DNA from: Bradyrhizobium sp. CCGUVB1N3
GTDB lineage: Bacteria > Pseudomonadota > Alphaproteobacteria > Rhizobiales > Xanthobacteraceae
Assembly (NCBI RefSeq): GCF_024199925.1
Contig: NZ_JANADR010000001.1
Location: 8,993,501 to 9,057,500, forward strand
Length of the DNA stretch: 64,000 bases
Direction of reading: 5' to 3'
Every line of letters begins with the position of its first letter. Position 1 is the stretch's first letter. The notes beneath the pieces were generated by a model. It searched no databases. It saw nothing but the letters and a program-made list of their open reading frames with translations, and was not told the origin of the DNA. Both the position numbers and the translations under genes were made by a program. Shown here one piece after another: positions 1 through 9,184 of this stretch.

Positions 1-669
1 GCCGCCGTGCGTGACGAGAACAATCGAAGGACCCGATGCAAACCAGCCGGCGACGACCTCGTCGATGTCAGCGTCCTCGCCGTAAGCGACGGCGATATCT
101 TCCTCGCTTGCCTTGACGATATCTGCGATCGACAGGAAGGCGCCGAAGCGCCTCTTCCAATCCTCGAGGTTGGGTGTGACGGTCGGGCGCAAATTAGGGT
201 CGACCGATATCACGCGATGGGCAGCTTCGCGCCGAGCGAGTGCGAGATAGGCATCGGCAACGGGCGCCACGGCGAGCGTGTAGGATCCAAACGTGAGCGC
301 GCAAACGTCGGCCGGTAGTGACCCCGGTAGCGTGTCGATGCCGACGTCCCGGTCCGCCTTGCCTTCGCCGTGGAACGAATAGTTCGGCTGTCCCGAGGAA
401 TCGGTCGTAACGATTGAAATCGTCGTCAGGCGATCCGAGTTGATGACGTAATCGAGAACGACCCGCTCCGATTCCAGCCTTCGTCGCAGGGCCACGCCAA
501 AACGGTCGGAGGAAATCCCGCCGCAAAACGCTGCTCTTTCCTCAAGCCGCGCGAGGCCAATGGCCACATTCAGCGGGGAACCACCCAAGGTGACCCGCGC
601 AGTGAGGCCGGAATCCGGCCCTTCATCGACGAACAAGTCCGCCAGGGCTTCACCGCACACGAGGATCAT
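1..669 (-). CDS. PfkB-family carbohydrate kinase (fructokinase-like), 3' end cut by window edge
   Basis: The reading frame is open from an ATG at 669 to the first base of the window, giving 223 residues without a stop. The N-terminus (MILVCGEALADLFVD) and the following LGGSPLNVAIGLARL match the first PfkB/ribokinase signature, in which a Gly-Gly-x-Pro-x-Asn run binds the sugar. A later VISVDPNLRP also fits fructokinase-like members. The C-terminal part with the catalytic GxGD motif lies outside the window. It sits about 50 bp downstream of the ROK repressor gene on the same strand, so it is probably co-transcribed with it. It would phosphorylate fructose or a related sugar in the cytoplasm and feed the Entner-Doudoroff genes next door; the substrate is inference. 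Confidence 0.85.
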   Translation of the reverse strand, partial: MILVCGEALADLFVDEGPDSGLTARVTLGGSPLNVAIGLARLEERAAFCGGISSDRFGVALRRRLESERVVLDYVINSDRLTTISIVTTDSSGQPNYSFHGEGKADRDVGIDTLPGSLPADVCALTFGSYTLAVAPVADAYLALARREAAHRVISVDPNLRPTVTPNLEDWKRRFGAFLSIADIVKASEEDIAVAYGEDADIDEVVAGWFASGPSIVLVTHGG

Positions 670-721
670 CGGCGACAATTTCCATTGGCTGACCTGAGCA
701 AGAGACCGATTCCCCTCCGCA

Positions 722-1969
722 CTAGGTATCTCCTTTGAAGAGTACATTCTGGTCGAGGAGAAAACGGGCGAAGAAGGGTAGGCTCGCGGCGCCCATCGTA
801 CGGGCGCTGGCTCCAATCGCCCCTTCGCCAATCTCGAACGGTGCAAGCCCTTGCAGGTCGGAGGCGCCTTTTTTCTCGCGCACAAGAGTGACGAGCCGCT
901 GCCGGATGTGGGCTGGAAAGCCACCGTCGATAACGACCTGGCTGAAGTCGAGCACCGATGCCGATGCGACAATCGCTTGTGCGAGGCTATCCGATGCTTC
1001 TTCGAGCCACTCATCGAGAATCGGGCCGAGGCTTTCCCAGTCCTGCGATCTGAAGAAGGCGATGGGGTCCAGATTGGCGGCGATGAGACGTTTTTCCAGG
1101 CTGTGCAGCGACGCCGAATGAATCAGCTGCCGCCTTTCGGCAATTCCCGTGCTTGTGTTCTTGACGAGCACCGGCATTGAGCCGAGCGCGCCGGCGTTTC
1201 CCTGACGTCCCGCATAGAGCTCGCCATTGATAACGACGCCGCCGCCGGCAAAATAACCAACGAAGATATAGAGGAAATCCTCATATTCGCGGCCACTGCC
1301 GAAAGTCAGCTCGGCGCCGCAGGCGGCTGTTGCGTCATTCGAGATCGAGACGGGCAGGCCGCTGAGAGACTCGAGCTCGGCCTGCAGATTGCAGTTGCGC
1401 CAGGCTTCGAGCGAAGCATGGGGTGCGCCGACTTCGCTGCGCCAATTCCACAATTCGAAAGGGACCGCAACGCCAAGACCGACGATCCTTTGCTTCTGCT
1501 CGCCGCTTAATTTTCCGGTGAGCTCGATCAGACTGGCGGCGGTGAACGCCAGGAGATCGCCGACATCCGGGTAGGCGAAGGAACAATGGATCTGATCGCG
1601 AACCGATCCGGCGAAGTCCATCAGCATGAGGCTCGCGGTGCGCCGGCCGATATGCAGGCCGAGCGCATAGGCGCCGTCGGGGTTGAGCTTCAAGGGAACG
1701 GAGGGCTGCCCGACGCGACCGCGATTGGGCTCCATGCGAAGCAGCAATCCGTCGGATTCCAGCGCCCTGACGATGACGGAGGCGGTCTGGGCCGAAAGGC
1801 CGGTCAACCTTGCGATCTCGGCCTTCGGTAAACTGGAAAACCGGCGGACGAGGGAAAGAACAAGCCGCTCGTTGTAAGCGCGAACGCCAACCAGATTTGT
1901 GCCGCGAGATCTCTCCCCGGCCAGCGGGGCCACGGCTCCTTCAGGGGTCATCGGGTCAGTCGAAGACAT
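722..1969 (-). CDS. ROK-family transcriptional repressor (NagC/Mlc/XylR type)
   Basis: The frame extends to 2041, but I prefer the ATG at 1969 (MSSTDPMTPEG), giving 415 residues, the usual size of ROK repressors. The N-terminus has a MarR-like winged helix-turn-helix (SLPKAEIARLTGLSAQTASV). The ROK fold follows, with the GLGVAVP and DATAACGAELTFG segments. The usual ROK zinc-binding cysteine cluster (GxCxCGxxGC) is not evident where expected; the matching place reads GNAGALGSMPVLV, so this is a metal-poor ROK variant. It lies directly upstream of a sugar kinase on the same strand and diverges from zwf-edd-eda. It very likely binds the palindrome at 2056-2090 and senses a sugar or sugar phosphate. 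Confidence 0.9.
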   Translation of the reverse strand: MSSTDPMTPEGAVAPLAGERSRGTNLVGVRAYNERLVLSLVRRFSSLPKAEIARLTGLSAQTASVIVRALESDGLLLRMEPNRGRVGQPSVPLKLNPDGAYALGLHIGRRTASLMLMDFAGSVRDQIHCSFAYPDVGDLLAFTAASLIELTGKLSGEQKQRIVGLGVAVPFELWNWRSEVGAPHASLEAWRNCNLQAELESLSGLPVSISNDATAACGAELTFGSGREYEDFLYIFVGYFAGGGVVINGELYAGRQGNAGALGSMPVLVKNTSTGIAERRQLIHSASLHSLEKRLIAANLDPIAFFRSQDWESLGPILDEWLEEASDSLAQAIVASASVLDFSQVVIDGGFPAHIRQRLVTLVREKKGASDLQGLAPFEIGEGAIGASARTMGAASLPFFARFLLDQNVLFKGDT

Positions 1970-2055
1970 GCGCAAATTCTCGAATTCGGCTCTGAGGGAG
2001 ACGCAAATGTCTCTTCTGGGGCCTGCCCCGGCGCTTAACACGGGGCAAGGGGTGC

Positions 2056-2090
2056 GTCAATTAATAAACCAAAATGATTTATTTATTGAC
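2056..2090. promoter_or_regulatory. Probable ROK repressor operator between the ROK gene and zwf
   Basis: Two 13-bp arms, GTCAATTAATAAA (2056-2068) and its inverted partner (2078-2090), match at 12 of 13 positions around a 9-bp centre. The inner AATAAA-N9-TTTATT core looks like Mlc/NagC-type ROK operators. A TTGACA hexamer (2086-2091) overlaps the right arm and could be a -35 box for zwf. Position, symmetry and core favour repression of both the ROK/kinase genes and zwf-edd-eda by the neighbouring ROK protein; binding is inferred. Confidence 0.65.
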
Positions 2091-2258
2091 AAAGCGGCGG
2101 GAGGATGGGAAGGTCGGCCCACGGACTTGGGCCATTTCGGCGACGTGTTTGCGAGGAGGGCGAGTCCGGGCAGATCGCGGCAGCTCCGCGATGTCGAGCC
2201 GACCCTACGGATGACGGCACAGTCCGATCGCCGCGAACATGGGACAGCTGTCTTGAAA

Positions 2259-3743
2259 ATGATCACGCAAGCTCTTCAAGTCGAACCTTTCGATCTGGTG
2301 GTTTTCGGCGGGACTGGCGATCTGTCTTATCGCAAGCTCTATCCGGCGCTGTTTCGTCGTCAGCATGAAGGTCAGCTTTCACCGGGAACGCGCGTCATCG
2401 CCGTATCGCGGCAGCGGATGAGCAGGCAGGAATTCGCCGTCGCCGTCGGCGATGCCCTGAAACGCTTCGATCCAGCCCGCGCTTCCAATCCTGACGCGCT
2501 CGCAAGCTTTGTCGACCTGCTGGATTACGTCATCGTGGACGCGGGCGGCGATCTCGGTTGGGCGGACCTCAAAGCGAACCTTGGCGACGATCCGGCGCGC
2601 GTTCGGGCGTTCTATTTGGCCACGTCGCCGGACTTGTTCGGAAAGATTGCCGATCGGCTTTCGGCCCATCAATTGATCACGAGCGCGACGCGCGTGATCG
2701 TCGAGAAACCCATCGGCAAGGATGGCGCGTCGGCCGCCGAAATCAACGACGCGCTCGGCGCGGTGTTTGGCGAAAACCAGATTTTCCGCATCGATCACTA
2801 TCTCGGCAAGGAGACGGTGCAGAATCTCATGGCGTTGCGTTTCGCCAACGCCTTGTTCGAGCCTCTATGGAACTCCGGTCATATCGATCACATCCAGATA
2901 ACGGTGTCCGAAAGCATCGGCGTCGAGAGCCGCGCCGGCTATTACGACAAGTCGGGAGCGTTGCGCGACATGGTGCAGAACCATCTCCTGCAACTGCTTT
3001 GTCTCGTGGCGATGGAGCCGCCGGCCTCGCTCACGGCCGACGCGGTGCGCGATGAAAAGCGCAAGGTGCTCCAGTCGCTGCTGAAGATCGACGCGAGCAA
3101 TGCTTCGGAACGGACCGTGCGGGGGCAATATCGTGCGGGCGCGGCGTTTGGCGAAGCGGTGCGCGGTTATGCCGAGGAAGTTGGGGACTCCGAGAGCGTC
3201 ACCGAGACCTTCGTGGCGCTGAAGCTCGAAATCGAGAACTGGCGCTGGGCGGGGGTGCCGTTCTATCTGCGTACCGGCAAGAGACTGCCCGAACGCATCT
3301 CCGAGATCGTCGTCACCTTCCGGAAGGCCCCGCATGCGCTATTCGCGGCCGACGCGGGCAGGGTTCATCAGACCAAGCTCGTCATCCGGCTTCAACCCGA
3401 TGAAGGCATCAAGCTCTGGCTGATGATCAAGGAACCGGGACCAGGTGGATTCCGACTTCAGCATGTATCGCTCGACATGAGCTTCTCGAAAGCCTTTGGG
3501 GGCCATGCGCCCGAGGCCTATGAGCGGTTGCTGATGGACGTGATCCGCGGCAACGCCACCCTGTTCATGCGACGCGATGAAGTCGAAGCAGCCTGGGCAT
3601 TCATCGATCCAATCCGTCAAGCCTGGTCGGACTCGAAAGAGCCGCCGCGCCCCTATGTCGCCGGCAGTTGGGGACCCTCGGCCGCGATTGCGCTTATCGA
3701 GCGCGATGGTCGGACGTGGGTCGAGGACGGTGAATGGGCGTAA
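2259..3743 (+). CDS. zwf: Glucose-6-phosphate 1-dehydrogenase
   Basis: This enzyme oxidises glucose 6-phosphate to 6-phosphogluconolactone with NAD(P)+, the entry to the Entner-Doudoroff and pentose phosphate routes. The chosen ATG gives 494 residues, normal for the family; the frame is open further upstream but that part runs through the operator region. The N-terminus has the dinucleotide-binding VFGGTGDLSYRKLYPAL, and the active-site signature RIDHYLGKE is intact. A C-terminal FYLRTGKRL block is also typical. It is first in a same-strand run with edd and eda. No 6-phosphogluconolactonase gene is present between them, so that step must be encoded elsewhere. Confidence 0.96.
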   Translation: MITQALQVEPFDLVVFGGTGDLSYRKLYPALFRRQHEGQLSPGTRVIAVSRQRMSRQEFAVAVGDALKRFDPARASNPDALASFVDLLDYVIVDAGGDLGWADLKANLGDDPARVRAFYLATSPDLFGKIADRLSAHQLITSATRVIVEKPIGKDGASAAEINDALGAVFGENQIFRIDHYLGKETVQNLMALRFANALFEPLWNSGHIDHIQITVSESIGVESRAGYYDKSGALRDMVQNHLLQLLCLVAMEPPASLTADAVRDEKRKVLQSLLKIDASNASERTVRGQYRAGAAFGEAVRGYAEEVGDSESVTETFVALKLEIENWRWAGVPFYLRTGKRLPERISEIVVTFRKAPHALFAADAGRVHQTKLVIRLQPDEGIKLWLMIKEPGPGGFRLQHVSLDMSFSKAFGGHAPEAYERLLMDVIRGNATLFMRRDEVEAAWAFIDPIRQAWSDSKEPPRPYVAGSWGPSAAIALIERDGRTWVEDGEWA

Positions 3744-3832
3744 CGAGCCAGAAGGAATTGCTGGCGCCGAGAGCCTTCTAAACAAGTGAGCGCTGAACCC
3801 AAGCAGTTCACCCAAGAGATTGAGGATAAGGC

Positions 3833-5665
3833 ATGGCCATCTTGAACGAGAGAATTGGCGAGGTCACCGAGGCGATTGCCAGGCGCAGCCGGGACGCGCG
3901 GTCGCGCTATCTCGATCGCATCGCCAGCGCAGCATCCGCCGCGCCTCAGCGGCGACGCTTGGGGTGCGCCAATCAAGCGCATGGTTTCGCGGCTTGCGCG
4001 GCAAGCGACAAGGATGCGTTGCGCCAGGGCGGCACTCCGAATTTGGGTATTGTGACCGCCTACAATGACATGCTCTCCGCTCACAAACCCTATGAGCATT
4101 ATCCCGAACTGATCCGGTCGGAGGCGCGCGCGATCGGCGCGACCGCCCAGGTTGCGGGCGGCGTTCCCGCAATGTGCGACGGGATTACTCAGGGCGAGGC
4201 CGGAATGGAGCTTTCCCTGTTTTCACGCGACGTTATTGCGCTGTCGGTCGCGGTCGCCTTGTCGCACCAAACATTCGATGCGGTTGCGCTCCTTGGCGTT
4301 TGCGACAAGATTGTGCCTGGCCTCGTGATTGGCGCGCTGTCGTTTGGGCATTTGCCGGCGATTTTCATTCCCTCGGGACCGATGCCATCGGGCATTCCGA
4401 ACGCCGAAAAGAACCGTGTTCGCCAGCTTTTCGCCGAGGGCAAGGTCGATCGAGCTGCTCTGTTGGAAGTCGAGGCGCGATCCTATCATGCGCCGGGCAC
4501 CTGCACGTTCTACGGCACGGCCAACACCAATCAGATGCTCCTGGAATTCATGGGCCTGCAGATGCCAGGCGCATCCTTCGTCAACCCGGACACGCTCCTG
4601 CGCGACGCACTGACCCGAGCGGCCGTCCGACAAGTCATCGGCCTCAGCGCATTGGGCTCGCAGTTCTTGCCTGTCGGCCGCATGATCGACGAGCGTTCCT
4701 TCGTCAATGCGATGGTGGGCCTCGCCGCGACGGGCGGGTCGACGAACGCTGTGATACATCTTGTTGTGATGGCGGCGGCGGCGGGATTGACATTGGACCT
4801 GCGCGATTTCGAACGGGTTGCTGAAGTCGCCCCGTTGCTGGCGCGGGTCTATCCAAATGGCCCCGCAGACGTGAATCAATTTCATGCCGCCGGCGGCACG
4901 ATCTTTGTCATCCGCGAATTGCTCGATGCAGGGCTGCTGCATGCGGACGCCGCAACTGCCTTTGCCGGGACATTGGCCTCGTACCGCCAGGAGCCGATTC
5001 TCAGCAACGCTGGCGCAGTTGTCTGGCGAGAAGGGCCGTCCACCAGCGCCGATGATGCGATTCTGCGCGGCGTCGAGAGGCCCTTCAGCCCCACCGGCGG
5101 CTTGAGGATTCTCGAAGGTGATGTTGGCAGGGCGGTCATCAAGACCTCCGCTGTCGCGCCTGAAAGGCATGTTATCGAGGCGCCAGCGCTGGTGTTCCAT
5201 TCGCAGGAGGAGTTGCAGGCGGCCTTCAAGGCCGGAAAACTCGAGCGTGATTTCATCGCCGTGATCCGCTTTCAGGGCCCGCGCGCGATCGGCATGCCGG
5301 AACTCCACAAGCTGATGCCACCGCTTGGCGTCCTGCAGGATCGCGGCTTCAAGGTTGCGCTGGTCACCGACGGCCGGATGTCGGGCGCCTCAGGCAAAGT
5401 GCCCGCTGCGATCCATCTCACACCGGAAGCGCTCGACGGAGGCCCGATCGCCAAAATTCGTGACGGTGACTTCATGCGCCTGGATGCAGTCGCGGGAACG
5501 TTGACCGTTCGGGTGCCTGCCGACGAATGGGCGGCCCGTCCGCTTGCCAGCGAAGATCTGTCGGCCTCTCATGTCGGAATCGGCCGCGAACTCTTCTCCC
5601 AATTGCGCGCGTCCGCCGGCCCTGCAGATCGTGGTGCCAGCATTTTCCGGGGATTGAATGCATGA
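3833..5665 (+). CDS. edd: Phosphogluconate dehydratase
   Basis: Edd dehydrates 6-phosphogluconate to 2-keto-3-deoxy-6-phosphogluconate. The 610-residue product has the expected length for the IlvD/Edd family. It keeps the iron-sulfur cluster cysteines of that family, seen in [24 protein letters not shown] and the earlier CDGITQGE, and the C-terminal [17 protein letters not shown] signature. A purine-rich AGGATAAGG precedes the ATG. It lies 89 bp after zwf and overlaps eda by the ATGA at its end, indicating translational coupling. Confidence 0.96.
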   Translation: MAILNERIGEVTEAIARRSRDARSRYLDRIASAASAAPQRRRLGCANQAHGFAACAASDKDALRQGGTPNLGIVTAYNDMLSAHKPYEHYPELIRSEARAIGATAQVAGGVPAMCDGITQGEAGMELSLFSRDVIALSVAVALSHQTFDAVALLGVCDKIVPGLVIGALSFGHLPAIFIPSGPMPSGIPNAEKNRVRQLFAEGKVDRAALLEVEARSYHAPGTCTFYGTANTNQMLLEFMGLQMPGASFVNPDTLLRDALTRAAVRQVIGLSALGSQFLPVGRMIDERSFVNAMVGLAATGGSTNAVIHLVVMAAAAGLTLDLRDFERVAEVAPLLARVYPNGPADVNQFHAAGGTIFVIRELLDAGLLHADAATAFAGTLASYRQEPILSNAGAVVWREGPSTSADDAILRGVERPFSPTGGLRILEGDVGRAVIKTSAVAPERHVIEAPALVFHSQEELQAAFKAGKLERDFIAVIRFQGPRAIGMPELHKLMPPLGVLQDRGFKVALVTDGRMSGASGKVPAAIHLTPEALDGGPIAKIRDGDFMRLDAVAGTLTVRVPADEWAARPLASEDLSASHVGIGRELFSQLRASAGPADRGASIFRGLNA

Positions 5666-6336
5666 CGTCTTTTCTTCCGCAGAGCAGGCTCAAGGACATT
5701 TTGTGCCGCGCGCCGGTCGTTCCGGTCGTGGTGATCGAAAAGCTGGTCGACGCCACTTCATTGGCGCGTGCCCTTGTCGCTGGTGGCCTGTCCGCCATCG
5801 AAGTGACCCTGCGTACGGAGGCCGCACTCGAAGCGATCCGCATCATTGCCGCTGAGGTCGAGGGCGCGGTTGTCGGCGCTGGTACGGTGCTCAGCCCTCG
5901 CCAGTTGGAGGCGGCGCGTGAAGCCGGCGCGCGCTTTGCGGTGTCGCCCGGTGCGACAGAGGCCTTGCTCAACGCGGCGGGCGCCTTGGAAATGCCGCTT
6001 CTGCCCGGAGCCGCCAGTGCTTCAGAGGCCATGGCACTGATCGCACGCGGTTATCAATTTGCAAAATTCTTTCCGGCCGAGCCCGCCGGCGGGATTCCCT
6101 ATCTGAAGGCGCTGGCATCGCCGTTACCTCAACTGCAGTTTTGCCCGACTGGCGGGCTGACGCCGGAAACCGCCCCGAATTACCTCGCACTCCCTAACGT
6201 GATCTGCGTCGGCGGCTCCTGGATGCTCAGGCCCCAAGCGATCGCTGCACGCGACTGGGAGGCTGTGACTGCAGCCAGCAAGCAAGCGGCAGGATTGCAC
6301 AAAATAAAACGACAAGCAGGGCCGCTGCCGATTTGA
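5662..6336 (+). CDS. eda: 2-dehydro-3-deoxy-phosphogluconate aldolase (KDPG aldolase)
   Basis: Eda splits 2-keto-3-deoxy-6-phosphogluconate into pyruvate and glyceraldehyde 3-phosphate, completing the Entner-Doudoroff pathway. The start at 5662 overlaps the edd stop codon (ATGA) and yields 224 residues. The catalytic glutamate is in AIEVTLRT, and the Schiff-base lysine is in QFAKFFPAE; both are standard for class I KDPG/KHG aldolases. The GGSWML segment is the usual phosphate-binding end of the barrel. It is the third gene of the zwf-edd-eda operon. Confidence 0.96.
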   Translation: MTSFLPQSRLKDILCRAPVVPVVVIEKLVDATSLARALVAGGLSAIEVTLRTEAALEAIRIIAAEVEGAVVGAGTVLSPRQLEAAREAGARFAVSPGATEALLNAAGALEMPLLPGAASASEAMALIARGYQFAKFFPAEPAGGIPYLKALASPLPQLQFCPTGGLTPETAPNYLALPNVICVGGSWMLRPQAIAARDWEAVTAASKQAAGLHKIKRQAGPLPI

Positions 6337-6346
6337 CGCGTAGTCT

Positions 6347-6370
6347 GCCGGTTACATCAACCGGCGATTT
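6347..6370. terminator. Weak hairpin terminator after eda
   Basis: A 7-bp perfect stem GCCGGTT/AACCGGC with a 5-nt loop is followed by GATTTT on the plus strand. It lies between convergent genes (eda and the minus-strand gene ending at 6404), so it may act on the zwf-edd-eda transcript. The T-tract is short, hence modest confidence. Confidence 0.4.
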
Positions 6371-6403
6371 TGCGCTTCAAACGACGATTTCCTGCAATGG
6401 CGT

Positions 6404-7594
6404 TCACCCGGCGGGTGGCCCTTCGAGCGTCCGGCCGATCCAGTCCAGCCGAGACGCTGGGACGAGACCGTAGTTGTAGAAGTTCAGCCCTTTGGCGCCT
6501 GCCTTTACGCAGGCGTCGGCTTGGCGTCTCAGGCCTTCGACGCCGGTGACGTCATGCGGGAACACGCGGAGCCCGGCGCCAAGAAACTTTTCGTTCCCAA
6601 GCGCGACTTTGCCCTGCGTCAAGGTCGCAGCGCATTCATCCGGCGAACGTCCATAGACGCAAAGAATCGCCCCGTCGCAGACCTTGCCTATCGCTTCGAG
6701 ATCGCAGCCTCCGAGCCAGCCGTTGGCAACATCAATCAAGACGATGCGACTGTCCGCGTGTGCACGAGCTTTCATCTCGGCGATGAGACTCGTCACCGGC
6801 TCCGTTCGCCAAAGGAGATACTCATAGAGCGCTGGAAATTGGCGAAAGCTGTCGAGACCGCTGCCGGGAAATTCCGGAAAGCGCGGTTGCGGCGTCTCGC
6901 GCTCGCACGCCTCGACGATCCATTGTGCGACCAGACGGCGCGCCGCCTCGACGTCGACGCCGGCTGCCCCGGCGCGGACGCGACAGCTTTCGCAGAAGCA
7001 GAGCGATAAAGCGAAATCGTCCTCGGCCGTCAGGCCGACGCCGTCTTTCTCGTGATGGAACTCATGAGCGAAGCCCATGAAGGACGGACTCTCGAGTTCG
7101 ACGATGTCCGGGCGGTAGGCGTGAGTGACGTCCTCGACCAGGGCGCAGACATAGGCGCGTGCGTCGGGATGGGACGGGCAGAGACTATAATAGTTCGGAT
7201 CGCCGAACGCATTGCGCGTCGTGATCCCGGGGTAGAGAAGTCCAAGGCGTGTATTGTGTAGGCACACCGTCCAGCAACAGACTTTCAGGCCACCGGCGTC
7301 GCGACGACGCACGAGTTCACGCAAGACGTCCCCGCCTTGTGCGATGACATCGGCGACCTTCGGTCGGATCGTCACTCCATCCCAACGTGACGGCGTCGGA
7401 TGAAAGTAGATCGTCCCGTCTTCGGGAAAATAGGCCTTGCGGACCGGGCTGCGCGGTTGAAGGAAGCGGCCCGCGTGGTAGGACGTCGCGAAACTCACGC
7501 TGTTCAAGCCGGCGCGGTCGCGCAGTTCGTCGATAACTTGATCGGCGCCAATATCCAGTATGTCCCAGGCGTAAGTCCACATTGAGCGATGCAT
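6404..7594 (-). CDS. Unrecognised 396-residue TIM-barrel-like protein (glycosidase-like)
   Basis: I do not recognise a named family. The 396-residue soluble product begins MHRSMWTYAWDILDIG and has no signal peptide or membrane segment. Features that suggest a barrel-type glycosidase or related enzyme are GTIYFHPTPSRW, WTVCLHNTRLG, ELESPSFMGFAHE and a CFCESC cysteine cluster like those in uncharacterised glycoside-hydrolase-like proteins. The C-terminal KGLNFYNYGL resembles the last strand of a TIM barrel. It is followed on the same strand by a sugar-type ABC transporter region and near RidA and an amidohydrolase, so a role in sugar or sugar-acid breakdown is a reasonable guess, not shown. Confidence 0.6.
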   Translation of the reverse strand: MHRSMWTYAWDILDIGADQVIDELRDRAGLNSVSFATSYHAGRFLQPRSPVRKAYFPEDGTIYFHPTPSRWDGVTIRPKVADVIAQGGDVLRELVRRRDAGGLKVCCWTVCLHNTRLGLLYPGITTRNAFGDPNYYSLCPSHPDARAYVCALVEDVTHAYRPDIVELESPSFMGFAHEFHHEKDGVGLTAEDDFALSLCFCESCRVRAGAAGVDVEAARRLVAQWIVEACERETPQPRFPEFPGSGLDSFRQFPALYEYLLWRTEPVTSLIAEMKARAHADSRIVLIDVANGWLGGCDLEAIGKVCDGAILCVYGRSPDECAATLTQGKVALGNEKFLGAGLRVFPHDVTGVEGLRRQADACVKAGAKGLNFYNYGLVPASRLDWIGRTLEGPPAG

Positions 7595-7745
7595 CGGTAG
7601 CCTTTCAGCGGGGAATCACTTTGTTGGCAGAGATGGAATCTGCATGCGTCGATACTATCGCCGCTGCGGGCCGGATGATCTTTCACCATCAAGCCAGAAT
7701 TGCTCGCTTTGGAATCTCAGGGACCTGAACAAGTCAAATCGCCGC

Positions 7746-8090
7746 CTACAGCGCCGCGATGGCGGTTATCTCGATGCGCAAGTCCGGGTCGGCGAGCCGT
7801 GCCTCGACGCAGGCCCGTGCCGGCGGCCTCTCCGGATCGACCCAGGCGTCATAGATGCGGTTCATCGCTTCGAAATCGGTGATATGCGGCAGGAAGACGT
7901 TCACCGCAACCAGTCTGGACTTGTTGGTTCCGGCTTCGGCCAGCAGAGCGTCGATCTTGGCGAGAACGTCTCGTGTTTGATCCTCGATGCCGGCCTTGCG
8001 ATTGTCGGCGACTTGGCCGGCGATATGAACCGCGCCATTGTACATCACCGCCTGTGCCATCCGTGGGCTGACTTTGTAGTGTTTCATCAT
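7746..8090 (-). CDS. RidA/YjgF/UK114-family protein
   Basis: The frame is open to 8156, but the ATG at 8090 (MMKHYKVSPRMAQAV) gives a 114-residue protein, close to the usual RidA length. Typical RidA segments are present: GAVHIAGQVADN, TRDVLAKIDALLAEAGT and the VNVFLPHITDFEAMN block. The segment ACVEARLADPDLRIEI near the C-terminus holds the arginine that binds substrate carboxylates in imine deaminases of this family. It probably hydrolyses reactive enamine/imine intermediates or an analogous compound made by the neighbouring catabolic enzymes. It diverges from the amidohydrolase at 8249. Confidence 0.88.
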   Translation of the reverse strand: MMKHYKVSPRMAQAVMYNGAVHIAGQVADNRKAGIEDQTRDVLAKIDALLAEAGTNKSRLVAVNVFLPHITDFEAMNRIYDAWVDPERPPARACVEARLADPDLRIEITAIAAL

Positions 8091-8248
8091 TGCAAGTCCT
8101 TGCCATGGTGGAATCGAACGATTGGTCGACCTGACCGAAAGCGGTCGGAGTCCCATCGTGCGCGACCGCCGTCATCGCTCTTGCCCTTCGCGCGCGACCG
8201 CGTAAATTCGAAGCGGGCGACGACGCCTTTCGTGGAGCCAGCGCGACG

Positions 8249-9184
8249 TTGAGGTATGACGGTCCCATCATCGACGCACATCATCACCTTTGGGACCTGA
8301 GCCTCGGCCGGCATCATTGGCTCGCGGTCAGCGCCGGTCAACGTGGCGGTCTCGGTGACCTTGCGTCTCTCCGACGCAACTATCTGCCCGAGGACTATCG
8401 CCGCGATGCGGTGCGGCAAAACGTCGTCGGCAGCGTTCACGTGGAAGCCGGTTGGGCGAGCGACGACTGCCTCGGTGAAACGCGGTGGCTCGAAACGCTC
8501 GACAAGACGAATCGCATCGCGGACCGCTATGTCGTTCACGTTCCGCTGGCGAGCGCGCAAGCGCCGGCCTTGATCGAGGCACAGGCGCGCTTTTCGCGCG
8601 TTGTTGGCGTCCGCGATATCTTGAGTTGGAGCGAGGACCCCGCGCGCCGTTTCGCCGCTCGGGGTGATTTCATCGACGATCCGCAATGGCGCTCCGGCCT
8701 CGCACGGCTTAAGTCTCACGAACTTGCCTTCGAGCTGATGGTCTTCCCCGATCAGCTTGCTCAGGCGGAAAAATTGGAACGGGACTTTCCGAACCAGCTT
8801 CTCGTTCTCAACCATTGCGGAAGCCCGATCGACCGCGATCCCGAGGGCATGCTGCGTTGGCGAAAGGCTCTCGCGAGCCTGGGCCGCGCACCCAATGTGT
8901 CGATCAAGATATCCGATCTCGTGGCCTATGATCATCACTGGACGCTCGAAAGTCTGGCCGAAGTGGTCCTCCACTGCCTCGAGTGTTTCGGTGTCGCGCG
9001 AGCGATGTTTGCCAGCGACTTCCCAGTCGCGAGGCTGCACGCTTCGTTCGATGAGGTGTACGAGGCCTTCAAGACCATCGTCTCCCAGCTTTCTGCCGAC
9101 GAGCAAACGGCTCTGTTCTTTGCCAATGCGGCGCGCTTCTATCGGTTCGACGCCTCGTCATCTTCGACGCGTCTCTCGACCTGA
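8249..9184 (+). CDS. Amidohydrolase-family lactonase-like enzyme (COG3618 type)
   Basis: The 311-residue product starts at a TTG (8249) just before the family hallmark PIIDAHHHLWD, the metal-binding HxH of amidohydrolase-2 enzymes such as L-fuconolactonase and 2-pyrone-4,6-dicarboxylate lactonase. Further conserved pieces are VHVEAGW, VLNHCGSPID and the C-terminal ASDFPV with the catalytic Asp. A lactonase step on a sugar acid fits the neighbouring sugar ABC transporter. The 3' end overlaps the convergent permease gene (9158-10132) by 27 bp. The TTG start is less certain than the rest; no in-frame ATG lies nearby. Confidence 0.85.
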   Translation: MRYDGPIIDAHHHLWDLSLGRHHWLAVSAGQRGGLGDLASLRRNYLPEDYRRDAVRQNVVGSVHVEAGWASDDCLGETRWLETLDKTNRIADRYVVHVPLASAQAPALIEAQARFSRVVGVRDILSWSEDPARRFAARGDFIDDPQWRSGLARLKSHELAFELMVFPDQLAQAEKLERDFPNQLLVLNHCGSPIDRDPEGMLRWRKALASLGRAPNVSIKISDLVAYDHHWTLESLAEVVLHCLECFGVARAMFASDFPVARLHASFDEVYEAFKTIVSQLSADEQTALFFANAARFYRFDASSSSTRLST

